Counted from the stretch's first letter, positions 1-9,061 are shown. The stretch is 64,000 nucleotides of DNA from Bacteroidia bacterium (GCA_018402155.1 JAGYJG010000001.1:1190198-1254197); one strand, 5' to 3'. The notes: generated from the sequence alone by a model not told the origin. A program made the numbers and translations.

Positions 1-107
1 TGATGAAAGAAATAGGTTTTACGATACAAGATACCTTTGGCGACTACATGCTTCACCCTTTTAATATAAACACCTCCCAGCGACTTATTTTAGTCTTAAA
101 AAAATGA
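1..107 (+). CDS. C-terminal end of an upstream protein, possibly a methyltransferase (partial)
   Basis: A reading frame enters from the left edge and stays open for 34 codons from position 3 to a TGA at 105-107. The tail ends in RLILVLKK, a strand-rich ending that resembles the last beta strand of class I SAM-dependent methyltransferases; with so little sequence this is only a guess. The stop overlaps the ATG of the next gene in the ATGA arrangement, which suggests an operon with translational coupling to the PAP2 phosphatase. Confidence 0.55.
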   Translation, partial: MKEIGFTIQDTFGDYMLHPFNINTSQRLILVLKK

Positions 108-685
108 TAGACACTCTTTTACACCTAGACCAGCAGATTTTTGTAGCCATACACCAAGGTATGGCCAATTCGTTTTTTGACTGGCTAATGCCAGTACTTA
201 GAGAAGCTAAAACATGGATACCCTTGTACTTGGTTTTTGTATTTTTTACTATACGCAAATATAAATTACAAGGGCTCTACATCGTGCTAGCTACAGTTTT
301 AGTAGTGGTAATTTGCGACCGTTCTTCCGCTGGTTTTATGAAACCATTTTTTGAGCGACTACGCCCATGCCACGAGCCCAGTCTTGCAGGCCACATCAGG
401 CATCTCACAAACTGCGGTGGGCAGTATGGGTTTATATCTAGCCACGCCACCAATCATTTTGGCCTAGCCGTTATGTTTGCGTGGATATTTAAAAAAATAA
501 GTGCCCTGAAATATACCCAAGCTATATTTTATTCTTGGGCAGGGCTCATATCCTTTGCTCAAATATACGTGGGAAAACACTTTTTTGGAGATGTACTAGT
601 AGGTGCATTATTTGGTATAGCCATCGGTAAAATAATTTTGAGTATCTTTACCAAAATGACAGTGATAAATAAATTATCGGACTAG
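104..685 (+). CDS. PAP2-family membrane phosphatase
   Basis: A 193-residue polytopic membrane protein of the type 2 phosphatidic acid phosphatase family, which removes phosphate from lipid phosphates such as undecaprenyl pyrophosphate or phosphatidylglycerophosphate on the periplasmic face. Motif 1 is K80-x6-RP (residues 80-88). Motif 2 is a degenerate SSHA around 112-115, with the catalytic His114. Motif 3 keeps His159 and Asp163 in YVGKHFFGD, but the usual Ser-Arg pair is Ala-Gln (152-153). Hydrophobic segments lie at about 25-50, 57-72, 118-130, 138-155 and 162-182. It overlaps the preceding gene by four bases. The substrate cannot be told from sequence. Confidence 0.85.
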   Translation: MIDTLLHLDQQIFVAIHQGMANSFFDWLMPVLREAKTWIPLYLVFVFFTIRKYKLQGLYIVLATVLVVVICDRSSAGFMKPFFERLRPCHEPSLAGHIRHLTNCGGQYGFISSHATNHFGLAVMFAWIFKKISALKYTQAIFYSWAGLISFAQIYVGKHFFGDVLVGALFGIAIGKIILSIFTKMTVINKLSD

Positions 686-804
686 CAAATATGTGTAAAA
701 TACGCATTAGTTTAAACGAGAAAAATCAATAATTCAGTAAGGCCAAAAAATATAAAACTGGTAGCTTGCCACAGCAATAAAAACCAATAATAATTAAAAT
801 AGAG

Positions 805-2511
805 ATGTTTCAAGAAAAAGTCCTAGCCATACTTAAAGCAGGAAAAAATGTATTCCTAACGGGTAGTGCAGGAACCGGAAAAACCTACACTCTAAACCAA
901 TACATCACCTGGCTAAAAGACCACAAAGTACCGGTGGCAGTGACTGCCAGCACCGGTATAGCTGCCACCCATATGAATGGTACTACCATACACTCTTGGA
1001 GTGGTATTGGCATTAAAAACCACTTAAGCCACGATAACCTAAAGTCGCTAGCCACAAAGCAATACCTCACTAAAAATCTGAGAAACACACACATACTAAT
1101 TATAGACGAAATATCTATGCTGCACCGCGCTCAGCTAGATATGGTAGACCAAGTGCTGAAGTACATACGCAACTCTGCTAAGCCTTTTGGTGGTATGCAA
1201 GTAGTGTTTGCAGGAGACTTTTTTCAGCTACCACCGGTGAGTAGAGAGCCAGAACCAAGTCGAGATAAGTTTGCTTTTATGAGTAATGCTTGGGTACAAG
1301 CCGCACCTACAGTGTGTTACCTTACCGAGCAATTTAGACAAACTAAAAACGAACTAAATACCATACTCAACCAGATACGCAGCAATGAGGTAGATGAAAG
1401 TGCAGTGCAGCTCCTTCAAGAAACCCGCTTCAATGAGCACAGCATAGAACCCACAAAACTCTACTCTCACAATGCCGATGTAGACAGTATGAATGAGCAA
1501 GAACTAAACGCTCTAGAAGCCGAGGAAGAAGTGTTTTTTGCCAAGAAAAAAGGAAATGATAAAATGCTGGAAGGTTTTGTAAAATCACTGATAGTCCAAG
1601 AAAAACTCGTACTAAAAAAAGGGGCAAAAGTGATGTTTCTAAAAAACGACCACGAGCGCGGAATCATGAATGGTACACTGGGAATAGTGGTAGATTTCCA
1701 AAAAGATGCAGATGAAAATGGCCCGTTTCCTCTAGTGCAGCTCATGGATAAAAGAAAGATATTGGCTACACCTGAAACTTGGTCTATAGACAACGAAAAA
1801 GGTACACCACTTGTTAGTTTTGAGCAAGTACCTCTAAGGCTAGCTTGGGCAATAACCGTGCACAAAAGCCAAGGAATGACCCTAGAGGCTGCAGAAGTCG
1901 ACCTCTCCAAAGCATTTGAACCAGGACAAGGCTATGTAGCACTGTCACGTTTGAAAGAACTTGATGGACTTCGCCTTTTGGGTATCAATAGAACAGCTAT
2001 AGAAGTAGACCCATTAGCGTTCAAGGCAGACCAACGTTTTCAGGAGTTAAGTGTCGAAATAGACCAAAACCCAGAGGATCATTTTAAGGCTGAATGGGAA
2101 AATCACATACTGGCAAGTGGCGGAACTACCGACAAAAAAGAACTAAAAAAACATCGCACCCAAAAAGAAGCCAAGGCCAACAAGCAAAATACCTTTGAAG
2201 TAACCAAAGAAATGATAACCGAAGGAAAAACCCTGAAAGCCATAGCCGAAGAGCGTGGCATGGCTCTAAGCACCATACAAGGACACATCATGAAAATAGC
2301 AGAAAAATGGCCAAACACCGATATATCAGCCTACCGGCCAGAGGATGTATTGATGACACGAATAGCTAAAGCTTACAAAAAGCACGATACCGGAGAGGAA
2401 GATAAATACAGTGCGGATGGTCGATTAAAGTCTGTTTACATTTTCAACGAACTAAAACAAAAAGTAGACTACGGCACGATCAAACTGGCCTATGCATTTT
2501 TGCGCAACTGA
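805..2511 (+). CDS. PIF1-like superfamily 1B DNA helicase with C-terminal HTH domain
   Basis: A 568-residue ATP-dependent helicase, probably 5'-3', acting in DNA repair or replication. Walker A is GSAGTGKT (20-27), Walker B DE at 101-102 followed by ISML, motif III GDFFQLPPV (137-145), motif IV EQFRQ near 175. The UvrD-like C-terminal part holds TVHKSQGMT (351-359) and YVALSR (377-382), which define the PIF1/RRM3 group. Residues about 464-530 (TLKAIAEERGMALSTIQGH) form a helix-turn-helix of the kind found at the C-terminus of RecQ proteins. This layout is common in Bacteroidota. It stands alone with no close partner genes. Confidence 0.9.
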   Translation: MFQEKVLAILKAGKNVFLTGSAGTGKTYTLNQYITWLKDHKVPVAVTASTGIAATHMNGTTIHSWSGIGIKNHLSHDNLKSLATKQYLTKNLRNTHILIIDEISMLHRAQLDMVDQVLKYIRNSAKPFGGMQVVFAGDFFQLPPVSREPEPSRDKFAFMSNAWVQAAPTVCYLTEQFRQTKNELNTILNQIRSNEVDESAVQLLQETRFNEHSIEPTKLYSHNADVDSMNEQELNALEAEEEVFFAKKKGNDKMLEGFVKSLIVQEKLVLKKGAKVMFLKNDHERGIMNGTLGIVVDFQKDADENGPFPLVQLMDKRKILATPETWSIDNEKGTPLVSFEQVPLRLAWAITVHKSQGMTLEAAEVDLSKAFEPGQGYVALSRLKELDGLRLLGINRTAIEVDPLAFKADQRFQELSVEIDQNPEDHFKAEWENHILASGGTTDKKELKKHRTQKEAKANKQNTFEVTKEMITEGKTLKAIAEERGMALSTIQGHIMKIAEKWPNTDISAYRPEDVLMTRIAKAYKKHDTGEEDKYSADGRLKSVYIFNELKQKVDYGTIKLAYAFLRN

Positions 2512-2796
2512 ATATAACCCATCTGACTATTTTCTTTAGTCTCCTACTCTGTAAAATGCGAGTGTAGCTCGCTTAGTTTATATTTTATCAGATGTAATAT
2601 AGCTAACTTTTCGATTCTTGCCTATTTTTTTTGCGTAAGCTAGCCTTTGGCGGCATTCTCGCTTGTGGTGTGTCCCAGCTAGATAATCTAAAAAATGCGG
2701 GTCTGTAAAAAAAATAGAATAACCCCATTGTCGATAGGTATTGTAATTCGTACGATGATAAAGTGTCTGCTTTCCTTATTTTTGGTGCCTCAATAA

Positions 2797-4035
2797 ATGA
2801 TGGATAAAATAAAATGCCCCAATTGCGCACACAAATTTGACGTAGAAGAAGCGCTAAGTGGAAAACTAGAGGCTCAATTTAAGGCAGAATATGAACGTAA
2901 AGTTTCAGAACAAGCTGCAAAATTCAATGCCGAACGCCAAGCCTTTGCTAAAGAAACAGAAGCTTTTGAACAGAAAAAAGAAAAAGAGAACGAGCTTTTC
3001 CAAGAGCGCCTAGCCAAGCACATAGAAAAGGAAAAAGAGGTCATCCAAAAATCTACGCAAGAGTTTTTTGAGCAGCAGCTAAAAGCCCTGACAGAAGAAA
3101 ACGAAAAAAAGAAAACGGAAAACAGGGAGCTAAAAGCAGCTGAAATCAGTCTTCTAAAACGGGAAAACGAACTCAAAGAAAAAGCAGAAGAAATGCAACT
3201 GTACTTAGACAAAAAAATGCTAGAACAACAAACAGTACTAGAGGAAAAAGGAAGAGCCAAAGAACGAGAATTGAATGTTCTGAGAGAAAAAGAATATCAA
3301 AAAAAACTAGACGACCAAAAAAAATTAATAGACGAAATGAAACGCAAAGCAGAGCAGGGAAGTATGCAAATGCAAGGCGAGATACAAGAGCTAGCACTAG
3401 AAGATCTACTAACTACCTCCTACCCCTTTGACGATATAGCCGAAGTAGGCAAGGGTACACGCGGGGCAGACTGCGTACAAACAGTACGCAACGCCATGCA
3501 ACAACCCTGCGGAAAAATAGTGTACGAAAGTAAACGTACCAAAAATTTTGCCGGTGACTGGATAGACAAACTTAAGCAAGACCAAATAACGGCAAAAGCA
3601 GACATAGCAGTACTAGTAACCGAGACTATGCCAAGCGATATGGAACGGTTTGGTGAAAAAGATGGTGTTTGGATTTGTGGTTTTCACGAGGTTAAAAGCC
3701 TGAGTTTTGTGCTGCGCGAGATGATTTTGAAAACACACTCCGTAAAAAGTAGCCAAGAGAACAAAGGAGATAAAATGGAACTTCTCTATTCTTACCTTAC
3801 AAGCAATGAATTTGTACAAAACATACAACGAATAGTAGAAAACTATGACGGAATGATAAACCAACTGAATAGCGAGAAAAAAGCGATGCTTAAAATATGG
3901 GCACAACGTGAAAAATCTATTTGGGTGGTGCAAGAAAACATCAGTTCTCTTTTTGGCAGTATAAAAGGTATAGCTGGTAATGCACTCAGCACTAGCAATG
4001 TACTAGAACTACCCGATACTCGTGTAGATGAGTAA
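2797..4035 (+). CDS. DUF2130 family coiled-coil protein
   Basis: A 412-residue soluble protein. The N-terminus has a single CPNC knuckle (Cys7, Cys10), a possible half zinc ribbon. Residues about 20-215 are charged heptad-like sequence rich in Glu, Lys and Gln, almost certainly a long coiled coil. The C-terminal block from about 200 matches the DUF2130 family: GADCVQTV, then IVYESKRTKNF (241-251) and WIDKLKQDQ. Asp225 followed by Glu244-x-Lys246 resembles a PD-(D/E)XK nuclease core, which is my inference. The function is unknown. The start could be either of two consecutive ATG codons, 2797 or 2800. The 285-base gap upstream has no recognisable gene. Confidence 0.8.
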   Translation: MMDKIKCPNCAHKFDVEEALSGKLEAQFKAEYERKVSEQAAKFNAERQAFAKETEAFEQKKEKENELFQERLAKHIEKEKEVIQKSTQEFFEQQLKALTEENEKKKTENRELKAAEISLLKRENELKEKAEEMQLYLDKKMLEQQTVLEEKGRAKERELNVLREKEYQKKLDDQKKLIDEMKRKAEQGSMQMQGEIQELALEDLLTTSYPFDDIAEVGKGTRGADCVQTVRNAMQQPCGKIVYESKRTKNFAGDWIDKLKQDQITAKADIAVLVTETMPSDMERFGEKDGVWICGFHEVKSLSFVLREMILKTHSVKSSQENKGDKMELLYSYLTSNEFVQNIQRIVENYDGMINQLNSEKKAMLKIWAQREKSIWVVQENISSLFGSIKGIAGNALSTSNVLELPDTRVDE

Positions 4036-4073
4036 CTGCGTATTTCCTCTTAGTATTTATCAAAACATCTGTT

Positions 4074-4514
4074 ATGTATTTTTTTTCACTTGTCGCCTAT
4101 ATAGTAAGCACCATATGGGCAGTACAAACTGCAGAAACTGACAAAATAACCGGCAAATGGATATCTCCAAAAAAGGATTTCATAGTAGAGTGCTACAAAG
4201 CCGGCAATGGAAAATACCACGGCAAGCTGGTGTGGTTTCAAAAATTAGATGGCAAAAAACGCTACGATTGCGATATTCCTGAAAATGAATGGATAGGAAA
4301 AGATATCCTATGGGATTTTCACTTCGCGGAAAATGAATGGAAAGGTGGCAAGATAAAAGACCTCAAAAAATGTAATACCTATGATGCCTATATTGCTATT
4401 AATGCCAGTGGACAACTCACCGCTACGGGATTTATCGCATTTCGATGGCTTGGCGAAACCATGGTTTTTAACAAATATACCCAGAAGCTGCCTATGTTTA
4501 ACCCTATACAGTAG
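4074..4514 (+). CDS. DUF2147 family secreted protein
   Basis: A 146-residue protein with a hydrophobic N-terminal segment (residues 2-17) that looks like a signal peptide. The rest matches the DUF2147 pattern: GKWISP near the mature N-terminus, a short beta unit GNGKYHGKLVWF, and a C-terminal beta-rich half ending in RWLGETMVFNKY. Family members are small periplasmic or surface proteins with a lipocalin-like all-beta fold and no settled function. It follows the DUF2130 gene by 38 bases on the same strand and may be co-transcribed, although nothing shows a functional link. Confidence 0.75.
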   Translation: MYFFSLVAYIVSTIWAVQTAETDKITGKWISPKKDFIVECYKAGNGKYHGKLVWFQKLDGKKRYDCDIPENEWIGKDILWDFHFAENEWKGGKIKDLKKCNTYDAYIAINASGQLTATGFIAFRWLGETMVFNKYTQKLPMFNPIQ

Positions 4515-4736
4515 TGTGCTAGTTTGGTTCGCTATTTTACAGGCAAAAGTTGTCTGCGTGATGGACACATTGTAAAATCCTAGACTTTACGCACAAGTAG
4601 TAGGACAAAAAAACTGCACAAAACTGTTCTCACAGTTTCACACCTAAAAAGCTAGCTTTACGTTTATTTTATTCCTGCCAATGCGGGCGCTATTGTTTTT
4701 TGTAGACTTTTTGTAAACCCGCTACTTCGTTTTAGT

Positions 4737-4744
4737 TATCTTTG
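4737..4744 (+). promoter_or_regulatory. -7 promoter element of the ZIP transporter gene
   Basis: TATCTTTG fits the Bacteroidota -7 consensus TAnnTTTG exactly and is followed by CAGG. It ends five bases before the ATG at 4750, so the 5' leader must be extremely short. A TTG at 4711-4713 could be the -33 element, at a slightly long spacing. Confidence 0.6.
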
Positions 4745-4749
4745 CAGGT

Positions 4750-5466
4750 ATGCATTTTTGGTGGTTGTTTTTATTGTTTTTCTTCCCTTTTGTGGGTGGG
4801 GTTTTTGGCCTACTGATACAGTCAGAAAAAACACGCCAACTCAAACTTTTTCTCGCTTTTAGTGGCGCTTTTCTCATTAGCATCACCATACTAAACCTGA
4901 TACCCGAGGTATATGAAAAAGTAGGACACGCAGCGGGATACTACATTCTAGCAGGATTTTTTTTGCAAATTGTACTGGATTTTTTTACCAAAGGCATAGA
5001 ACACGGCCATTTGCACTTTCACGAGTTTAAAAAAGGTTTTCCCTACTCCGTGTTTATAGCGCTAAGCTTACACGCATTTGTAGAAGGACTAGGTCTAGGT
5101 GGTGGCGCTTTTAGCAAGGAAATAGAGAATAACATGGTTTTTGCCATTGGCCTACACGAGCTACCGGCAGCGTTTGCCTTGGCTATTGTACTCAAAAGTG
5201 TTTTCAAACAAGGCTCTGGCAATTACCTATGGATTGCCATTTACGCAGCTATGGTACCTCTAGGCATGGTGGTAGGCTCTTCGTTGATAGGCTACGAGGA
5301 CGTGCTTACAGGTCTTATCGGGGTGGTTATTGGCGTGTTTTTGCACATTAGCACGACTATACTTTTTGAAAATAACGAAAGTCACACCTACGGCAGATAC
5401 AAACTAGTAGCCATTGTCATAGGTCTGGGAGTTGCCTTATTGGCCGTTAATTTTCACGTGCATTGA
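4750..5466 (+). CDS. ZIP-family metal (zinc) transporter
   Basis: A 238-residue inner-membrane protein with about eight hydrophobic segments, typical of ZIP permeases that import Zn2+ or other divalent metals. A His-rich cytoplasmic loop (GHLHFHEF, about 86-92) separates TM3 from TM4. TM4 holds LHAFVEG (His108, Glu112) and TM5 holds GLHELPAA (His136, Glu137), which are the metal-pathway residues of the family. Length is normal. The stop codon overlaps the TTG start of the next gene by four bases, so the two are probably translated from one transcript. Confidence 0.88.
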   Translation: MHFWWLFLLFFFPFVGGVFGLLIQSEKTRQLKLFLAFSGAFLISITILNLIPEVYEKVGHAAGYYILAGFFLQIVLDFFTKGIEHGHLHFHEFKKGFPYSVFIALSLHAFVEGLGLGGGAFSKEIENNMVFAIGLHELPAAFALAIVLKSVFKQGSGNYLWIAIYAAMVPLGMVVGSSLIGYEDVLTGLIGVVIGVFLHISTTILFENNESHTYGRYKLVAIVIGLGVALLAVNFHVH

Positions 5467-6098
5467 ACCAACGTTTTGCAACCCGTATTTTGCTATATGT
5501 AGCGATGCTTGCTATGGCCTCGTATCTGGTATATATGCTAAGTCCCAAAGCCAAGCAAACCTCAATACCACCCACGCATATACCCGTGCAGGTGTCGTAT
5601 GACAAAACTTCATCCATTATTAATGAAGCACTCACCTATTGCGATAGTTTGGGTTTTAGGACTGATTTTGCTGTATTGATTGATCTAGCTTCACACTCCG
5701 GAAACATAAGGCTGTTTGGATTTAACCTAGATACTAAAGAGACCTTGATAAAAGGTTTGGTGGCACACGGACACTGCAAAAGTACCGACAATCGCTACGC
5801 ACAGTTTAGCAACGCCATTAGCAGCAATTGCTCTTCCCTCGGGCGATATAAAATAGGCCAAAAATACGAGGGAAAGTTTGGGACTAGCTACAAACTGAAC
5901 GGTCTAGATTCTACCAATAGTAATGCACTAAACCGCTACATTGTGCTCCACAGCCATGCGTGCGTACCGTTGAAATCACAAGATGACGATATCTGTCTGA
6001 GTGAAGGCTGCCCTACAGTAAATCCTGCAATTTTCGCCGAATTAAGCGCTTATATGGACCAATCAGATCAGCCCATTTTATTGTGGATTTATAACTGA
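5463..6098 (+). CDS. murein L,D-transpeptidase catalytic domain protein (YkuD-2 type)
   Basis: A 211-residue protein with one N-terminal membrane segment or uncleaved signal (about 8-26), placing the rest in the periplasm. Conserved features are VAHGHC (100-105), VLHSHACVP (161-169) and SEGCP (180-184), where Cys183 is the expected nucleophile of this YkuD-related peptidoglycan cross-linking family. The start is a TTG within the stop of the ZIP gene (TTGA overlap); the first in-frame ATG, at 5505, would cut into the membrane segment, so TTG is preferred. Coupling to a metal transporter is probably positional rather than functional. Confidence 0.78.
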   Translation: MNQRFATRILLYVAMLAMASYLVYMLSPKAKQTSIPPTHIPVQVSYDKTSSIINEALTYCDSLGFRTDFAVLIDLASHSGNIRLFGFNLDTKETLIKGLVAHGHCKSTDNRYAQFSNAISSNCSSLGRYKIGQKYEGKFGTSYKLNGLDSTNSNALNRYIVLHSHACVPLKSQDDDICLSEGCPTVNPAIFAELSAYMDQSDQPILLWIYN

Positions 6099-6128
6099 AA
6101 ATTGAAAAAAAACATTTTATTGTCTTCT

Positions 6129-7853
6129 TTATAATCCAATTTTTAATAGTCTTGTTTTCTTCAAACGCTTTGCCACAAGCACTATTTCGTTATCTTCAGT
6201 AATAATTCGTTTTGTAATAATAAACTTTTTCCTGCCTGTCATTCTATTTATCAATTTTAGGTCTATCTCACCCAATCTTATCTCTAAATCATGGTCCAAC
6301 AAAAGCAAGTGATCTTGGGTAATGATCAACATATCGTTGTTAGAGTTAATTGTTGCATTTAAGCTTTCGGGAAGTTTAAAATTTACGCTAACAAAATTTT
6401 TCTTATAGTAGTTTTGAAGTACCGTGTCCTCGAGAAATTTACAAAAGATTAAGTCATTGTAATGATAGTAATAATTAGTAGTGGTATTAGCCGTACCGTC
6501 TGGATTTCTAGTTGTAGTAGTGACTACTTTCAAATATTGTTCCTCCAGCACCAATTGTGCATTTCCCTTTTCATCTATTCCTACATATTCTATGGTACTT
6601 ACATTAAGGGCTGCTCGCTTGGCTAGATCAGAATATTCCTTCTGCTGAGCTGTCATTTTATTTTCCTTCCTTTCCTTTTTTCTATCATATTTTTTCTTTT
6701 CTCTACCCACTACTCTTTCCTCAAATTCTTGTATCGGATTCACGTTAGAAAGTACTTCCGGGGTAAACTCATCTGTTGATAAAGACAGCTCGTTCAATTC
6801 AGCATCGAGTGTTATTCTGGCAACGCCAGTAGCTAGTAGTCCATCAAAATATGGCTCTCCGCTAAGTCCTATAAGTTGAATATTGTCTTCTTTGTCAAAG
6901 AGCATTTTCATATCCAAGTAAAGCATGTCATCAGGGGTCACATATTGTGTTTGACTTCCGTCTGGTGCTATTTTTTGTACAACAAATGCAGATTTTTTGT
7001 ACTCAGCCCAAGCTTCAATTTTTTTCATCCGTTGCTCGTTTTTTGATAATTCATCTAAAAGTTCATTTTTACCAAGTATAAAAACATTGCCTTGCTTATC
7101 TATTTTAAACTCATGCACATAAAATTTATCTGCTGAATTTTGAATCTCTATTGATAATTTTTCTTGATAATTGACCGTTTTCATTTTATTGTCAAAAACC
7201 CAATAGGTAAAATTAAATTTACGATTGCCAACACTAGAAGATTTTAACTCTGCAGCACGACTAGCAAATAAACTGGAGAAAAAACCTATCCTCCCACTAC
7301 TTTTTACTTTTTGGGCATCTTCCGCATAGACGATTATATGGTCTTTATTATCTGAAACAGTAAGCGTAAATGAAGGAAAAGTATATCCTTTACCCCTGTA
7401 TTTTGCTTCTGAAATTTTAATGATGTCTCCATCTATATTCAAAAGTAGGGGATTGAATAAAACATAATACAAGAACAATTTACCTTTTTCTCTATCCAAG
7501 GAAGTAAGAAAGGCATAATAATCTTGCCCCACTTTATGAACCCTAAAAAGTTCTAAACATTTACCTCCATATCTCAAACTGAGTTTTTTATTTTTTACAA
7601 GATTCAGACCTATGTCATAGCTTTGTGCGTATTGTACTCCACCAATACCAGTCAAAGACCAATATCCGCCGCCTGAAGAGGGAAAAATATTCTCTATCAA
7701 CGCATTTTTTTTTAGCTTAAAAACTTCACCTATCTCTAATTTGGTTTTTACCTGACCTACTACATTGCTTTCCTCATTTCTTTTTGGTCGCTGAGCAGTA
7801 ACGTCCGAAAAAATAGCTAGTGTAAACACCAAAACCCATGTTCTAATATTCAT
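6129..7853 (-). CDS. uncharacterised secreted protein, probable beta-propeller
   Basis: A 574-residue protein with a clear Sec signal peptide ending near TAQ (about residue 20). I do not recognise a named family. It is beta-rich, with repeated short units of the form GNVFILGK and DNIQLIGLSG that suggest a WD40-like propeller. A lysine-rich charged stretch at about 370-400 is followed by a segment with TTTTRNPDGTANTTTNYYY and YNDLIFCKF, a pattern I associate with a large group of secreted Bacteroidota proteins. It is convergent with the transpeptidase gene and has no operon partner; the S1/P1 nuclease gene lies 57 bases upstream on the same strand. Confidence 0.7.
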   Translation of the reverse strand: MNIRTWVLVFTLAIFSDVTAQRPKRNEESNVVGQVKTKLEIGEVFKLKKNALIENIFPSSGGGYWSLTGIGGVQYAQSYDIGLNLVKNKKLSLRYGGKCLELFRVHKVGQDYYAFLTSLDREKGKLFLYYVLFNPLLLNIDGDIIKISEAKYRGKGYTFPSFTLTVSDNKDHIIVYAEDAQKVKSSGRIGFFSSLFASRAAELKSSSVGNRKFNFTYWVFDNKMKTVNYQEKLSIEIQNSADKFYVHEFKIDKQGNVFILGKNELLDELSKNEQRMKKIEAWAEYKKSAFVVQKIAPDGSQTQYVTPDDMLYLDMKMLFDKEDNIQLIGLSGEPYFDGLLATGVARITLDAELNELSLSTDEFTPEVLSNVNPIQEFEERVVGREKKKYDRKKERKENKMTAQQKEYSDLAKRAALNVSTIEYVGIDEKGNAQLVLEEQYLKVVTTTTRNPDGTANTTTNYYYHYNDLIFCKFLEDTVLQNYYKKNFVSVNFKLPESLNATINSNNDMLIITQDHLLLLDHDLEIRLGEIDLKLINRMTGRKKFIITKRIITEDNEIVLVAKRLKKTRLLKIGL

Positions 7854-7910
7854 TTTTTAAAATAGTTTTTAGAGTCCAATACTGGTCATTATCGCACCGA
7901 TCAAAAATCT

Positions 7911-8687
7911 TTAACCATAAAGCTCGTTAAGTATACCTGCTAATCTCACGCCTGCTTGCTCTAGCCTCTTTTCTACAGTACCCATATGTCTATAAATGTA
8001 TTCGTATTTCAAATTAGTACTATTGCCAAAATCGTAGCATTGGGTGCGCAACTGCTGGCTCTCAGCTGCCCAATCCCGAACTGTTGTACTTTGCCACTCC
8101 AAAACTTGCAGCCTATCCACTCCTCTATTGATGTGGCCACCCCATTCTGTGTAGCTAAGTCCTTGATGCTCTATGAGATCACTGTCCCACACACGATGCA
8201 AGTTTGTCTTATCCCCAAAAAATTCTACTTTTATACTATTACCTCCTTTATCTTCGGGTAGCCCAACGTGCAAAGGCTGGTGCAAATCTCCTACAAAATG
8301 CACCAAAGCCATCACCGCAAACTCCTCACTAGGTACTATCTTAAATTTCTTTGTTTTCAATTCTTCTATCAATGTTTCTATTGCCCATATGACATCTCCT
8401 TTAGGATTTTTGGTAATATCTTCATACGTTTTACCATCCGGTATGCTCACATAATGCCATGCCCCCATGTGCTTGTAGTTGGTGTCGGCTTTTATAAAAT
8501 CCATATAGTTACCACTCATTTCTAATGAATACCCATTCAATAGTTTATCAATATTTTTATGAGCCTTTTTACTGATATGCTGCTGAGCTACATAGCCAAC
8601 TACCCGGTGGCCAGTTTTACCCCAAGCAAACAGCTGCATACTACATACCAAAGCTATACTTACAAGTACGAGATTTTTTCTTTCCAT
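7911..8687 (-). CDS. S1/P1-type secreted nuclease
   Basis: A 258-residue zinc-dependent nuclease that degrades single-stranded nucleic acid, or acts as a 3'-nucleotidase, outside the cytoplasm. The signal peptide ends ...LFA before Trp22, so Trp22 becomes the mature N-terminus and a zinc ligand, as in the family. The remaining ligands all appear present: His27, Asp63, His78 (AWHYV), His130 and Asp134 (VHFVGDLHQPLH), His140, His164 and Asp168 (NLHRVWD). Length is usual for the bacterial members. It may share a transcript with the downstream secreted protein. Confidence 0.93.
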   Translation of the reverse strand: MERKNLVLVSIALVCSMQLFAWGKTGHRVVGYVAQQHISKKAHKNIDKLLNGYSLEMSGNYMDFIKADTNYKHMGAWHYVSIPDGKTYEDITKNPKGDVIWAIETLIEELKTKKFKIVPSEEFAVMALVHFVGDLHQPLHVGLPEDKGGNSIKVEFFGDKTNLHRVWDSDLIEHQGLSYTEWGGHINRGVDRLQVLEWQSTTVRDWAAESQQLRTQCYDFGNSTNLKYEYIYRHMGTVEKRLEQAGVRLAGILNELYG

Positions 8688-8730
8688 ATGTGCAATGTTA
8701 AGACTTCTATACTAACTCATTGTTAAAAAA

Positions 8731-8761
8731 TTGGTCGCCAAAAGTTTTTAAACTAATTTTG
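8731..8761 (+). promoter_or_regulatory. promoter upstream of a 60-residue membrane protein
   Basis: TTG at 8731-8733 and TAATTTTG at 8754-8761 are separated by 20 bases, matching the Bacteroidota -33/-7 promoter pattern. The -7 element ends four bases before a GTG codon, so a transcript from here would be leaderless or nearly so. Confidence 0.6.
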
Positions 8762-8765
8762 TTTT

Positions 8766-8948
8766 GTGAAATGGTCATTGTTAAATGTTCTTCAAGTGGC
8801 CATTATGGCTATGTGGCTTTTTGCCATGTACGCTATACAAACAGATGGCAATTTCAGCAGTTTTAAACCAAAGGCTCTACTAATCGTAATCGGATCTTTG
8901 GTCTTCCCCTTGATTTTAATATGGATTTTGTCCAAAAAAAAATCTTAA
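8766..8948 (+). CDS. small two-helix membrane protein, hypothetical
   Basis: A 60-residue reading frame starting at GTG, with two hydrophobic helices (about 5-24 and 36-55) and a basic tail ending in KKKS, consistent with a small inner-membrane protein. No family is recognised. Support comes from the well-matched promoter just upstream and the sensible membrane topology. Against it, the start is GTG with no leader and there is no homology to judge by. If it is not coding, the promoter would drive an RNA running towards the ChaN-like gene. Confidence 0.45.
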   Translation: MKWSLLNVLQVAIMAMWLFAMYAIQTDGNFSSFKPKALLIVIGSLVFPLILIWILSKKKS

Positions 8949-9061
8949 AAACCTGCTATGTTATCTATCAACATGTAAGCAGCATCGAGAGTTTACAGAG
9001 TTCTGATTGAACCAATTCGATAATTTTCACAACTGCCAAGCGCAAAATAAAAAGTAGGCAT

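Noticed and set aside
2520-2594. CATCTGA and TCAGATG inverted arms after the PIF1-like gene
   Set aside because: Seven-base arms 61 bases apart with no T-tract; not a terminator and probably chance.
2603-2830. 75-codon minus-strand frame before the DUF2130 gene
   Set aside because: It overlaps the DUF2130 start and shows no conserved motif; the gap is best left as non-coding.
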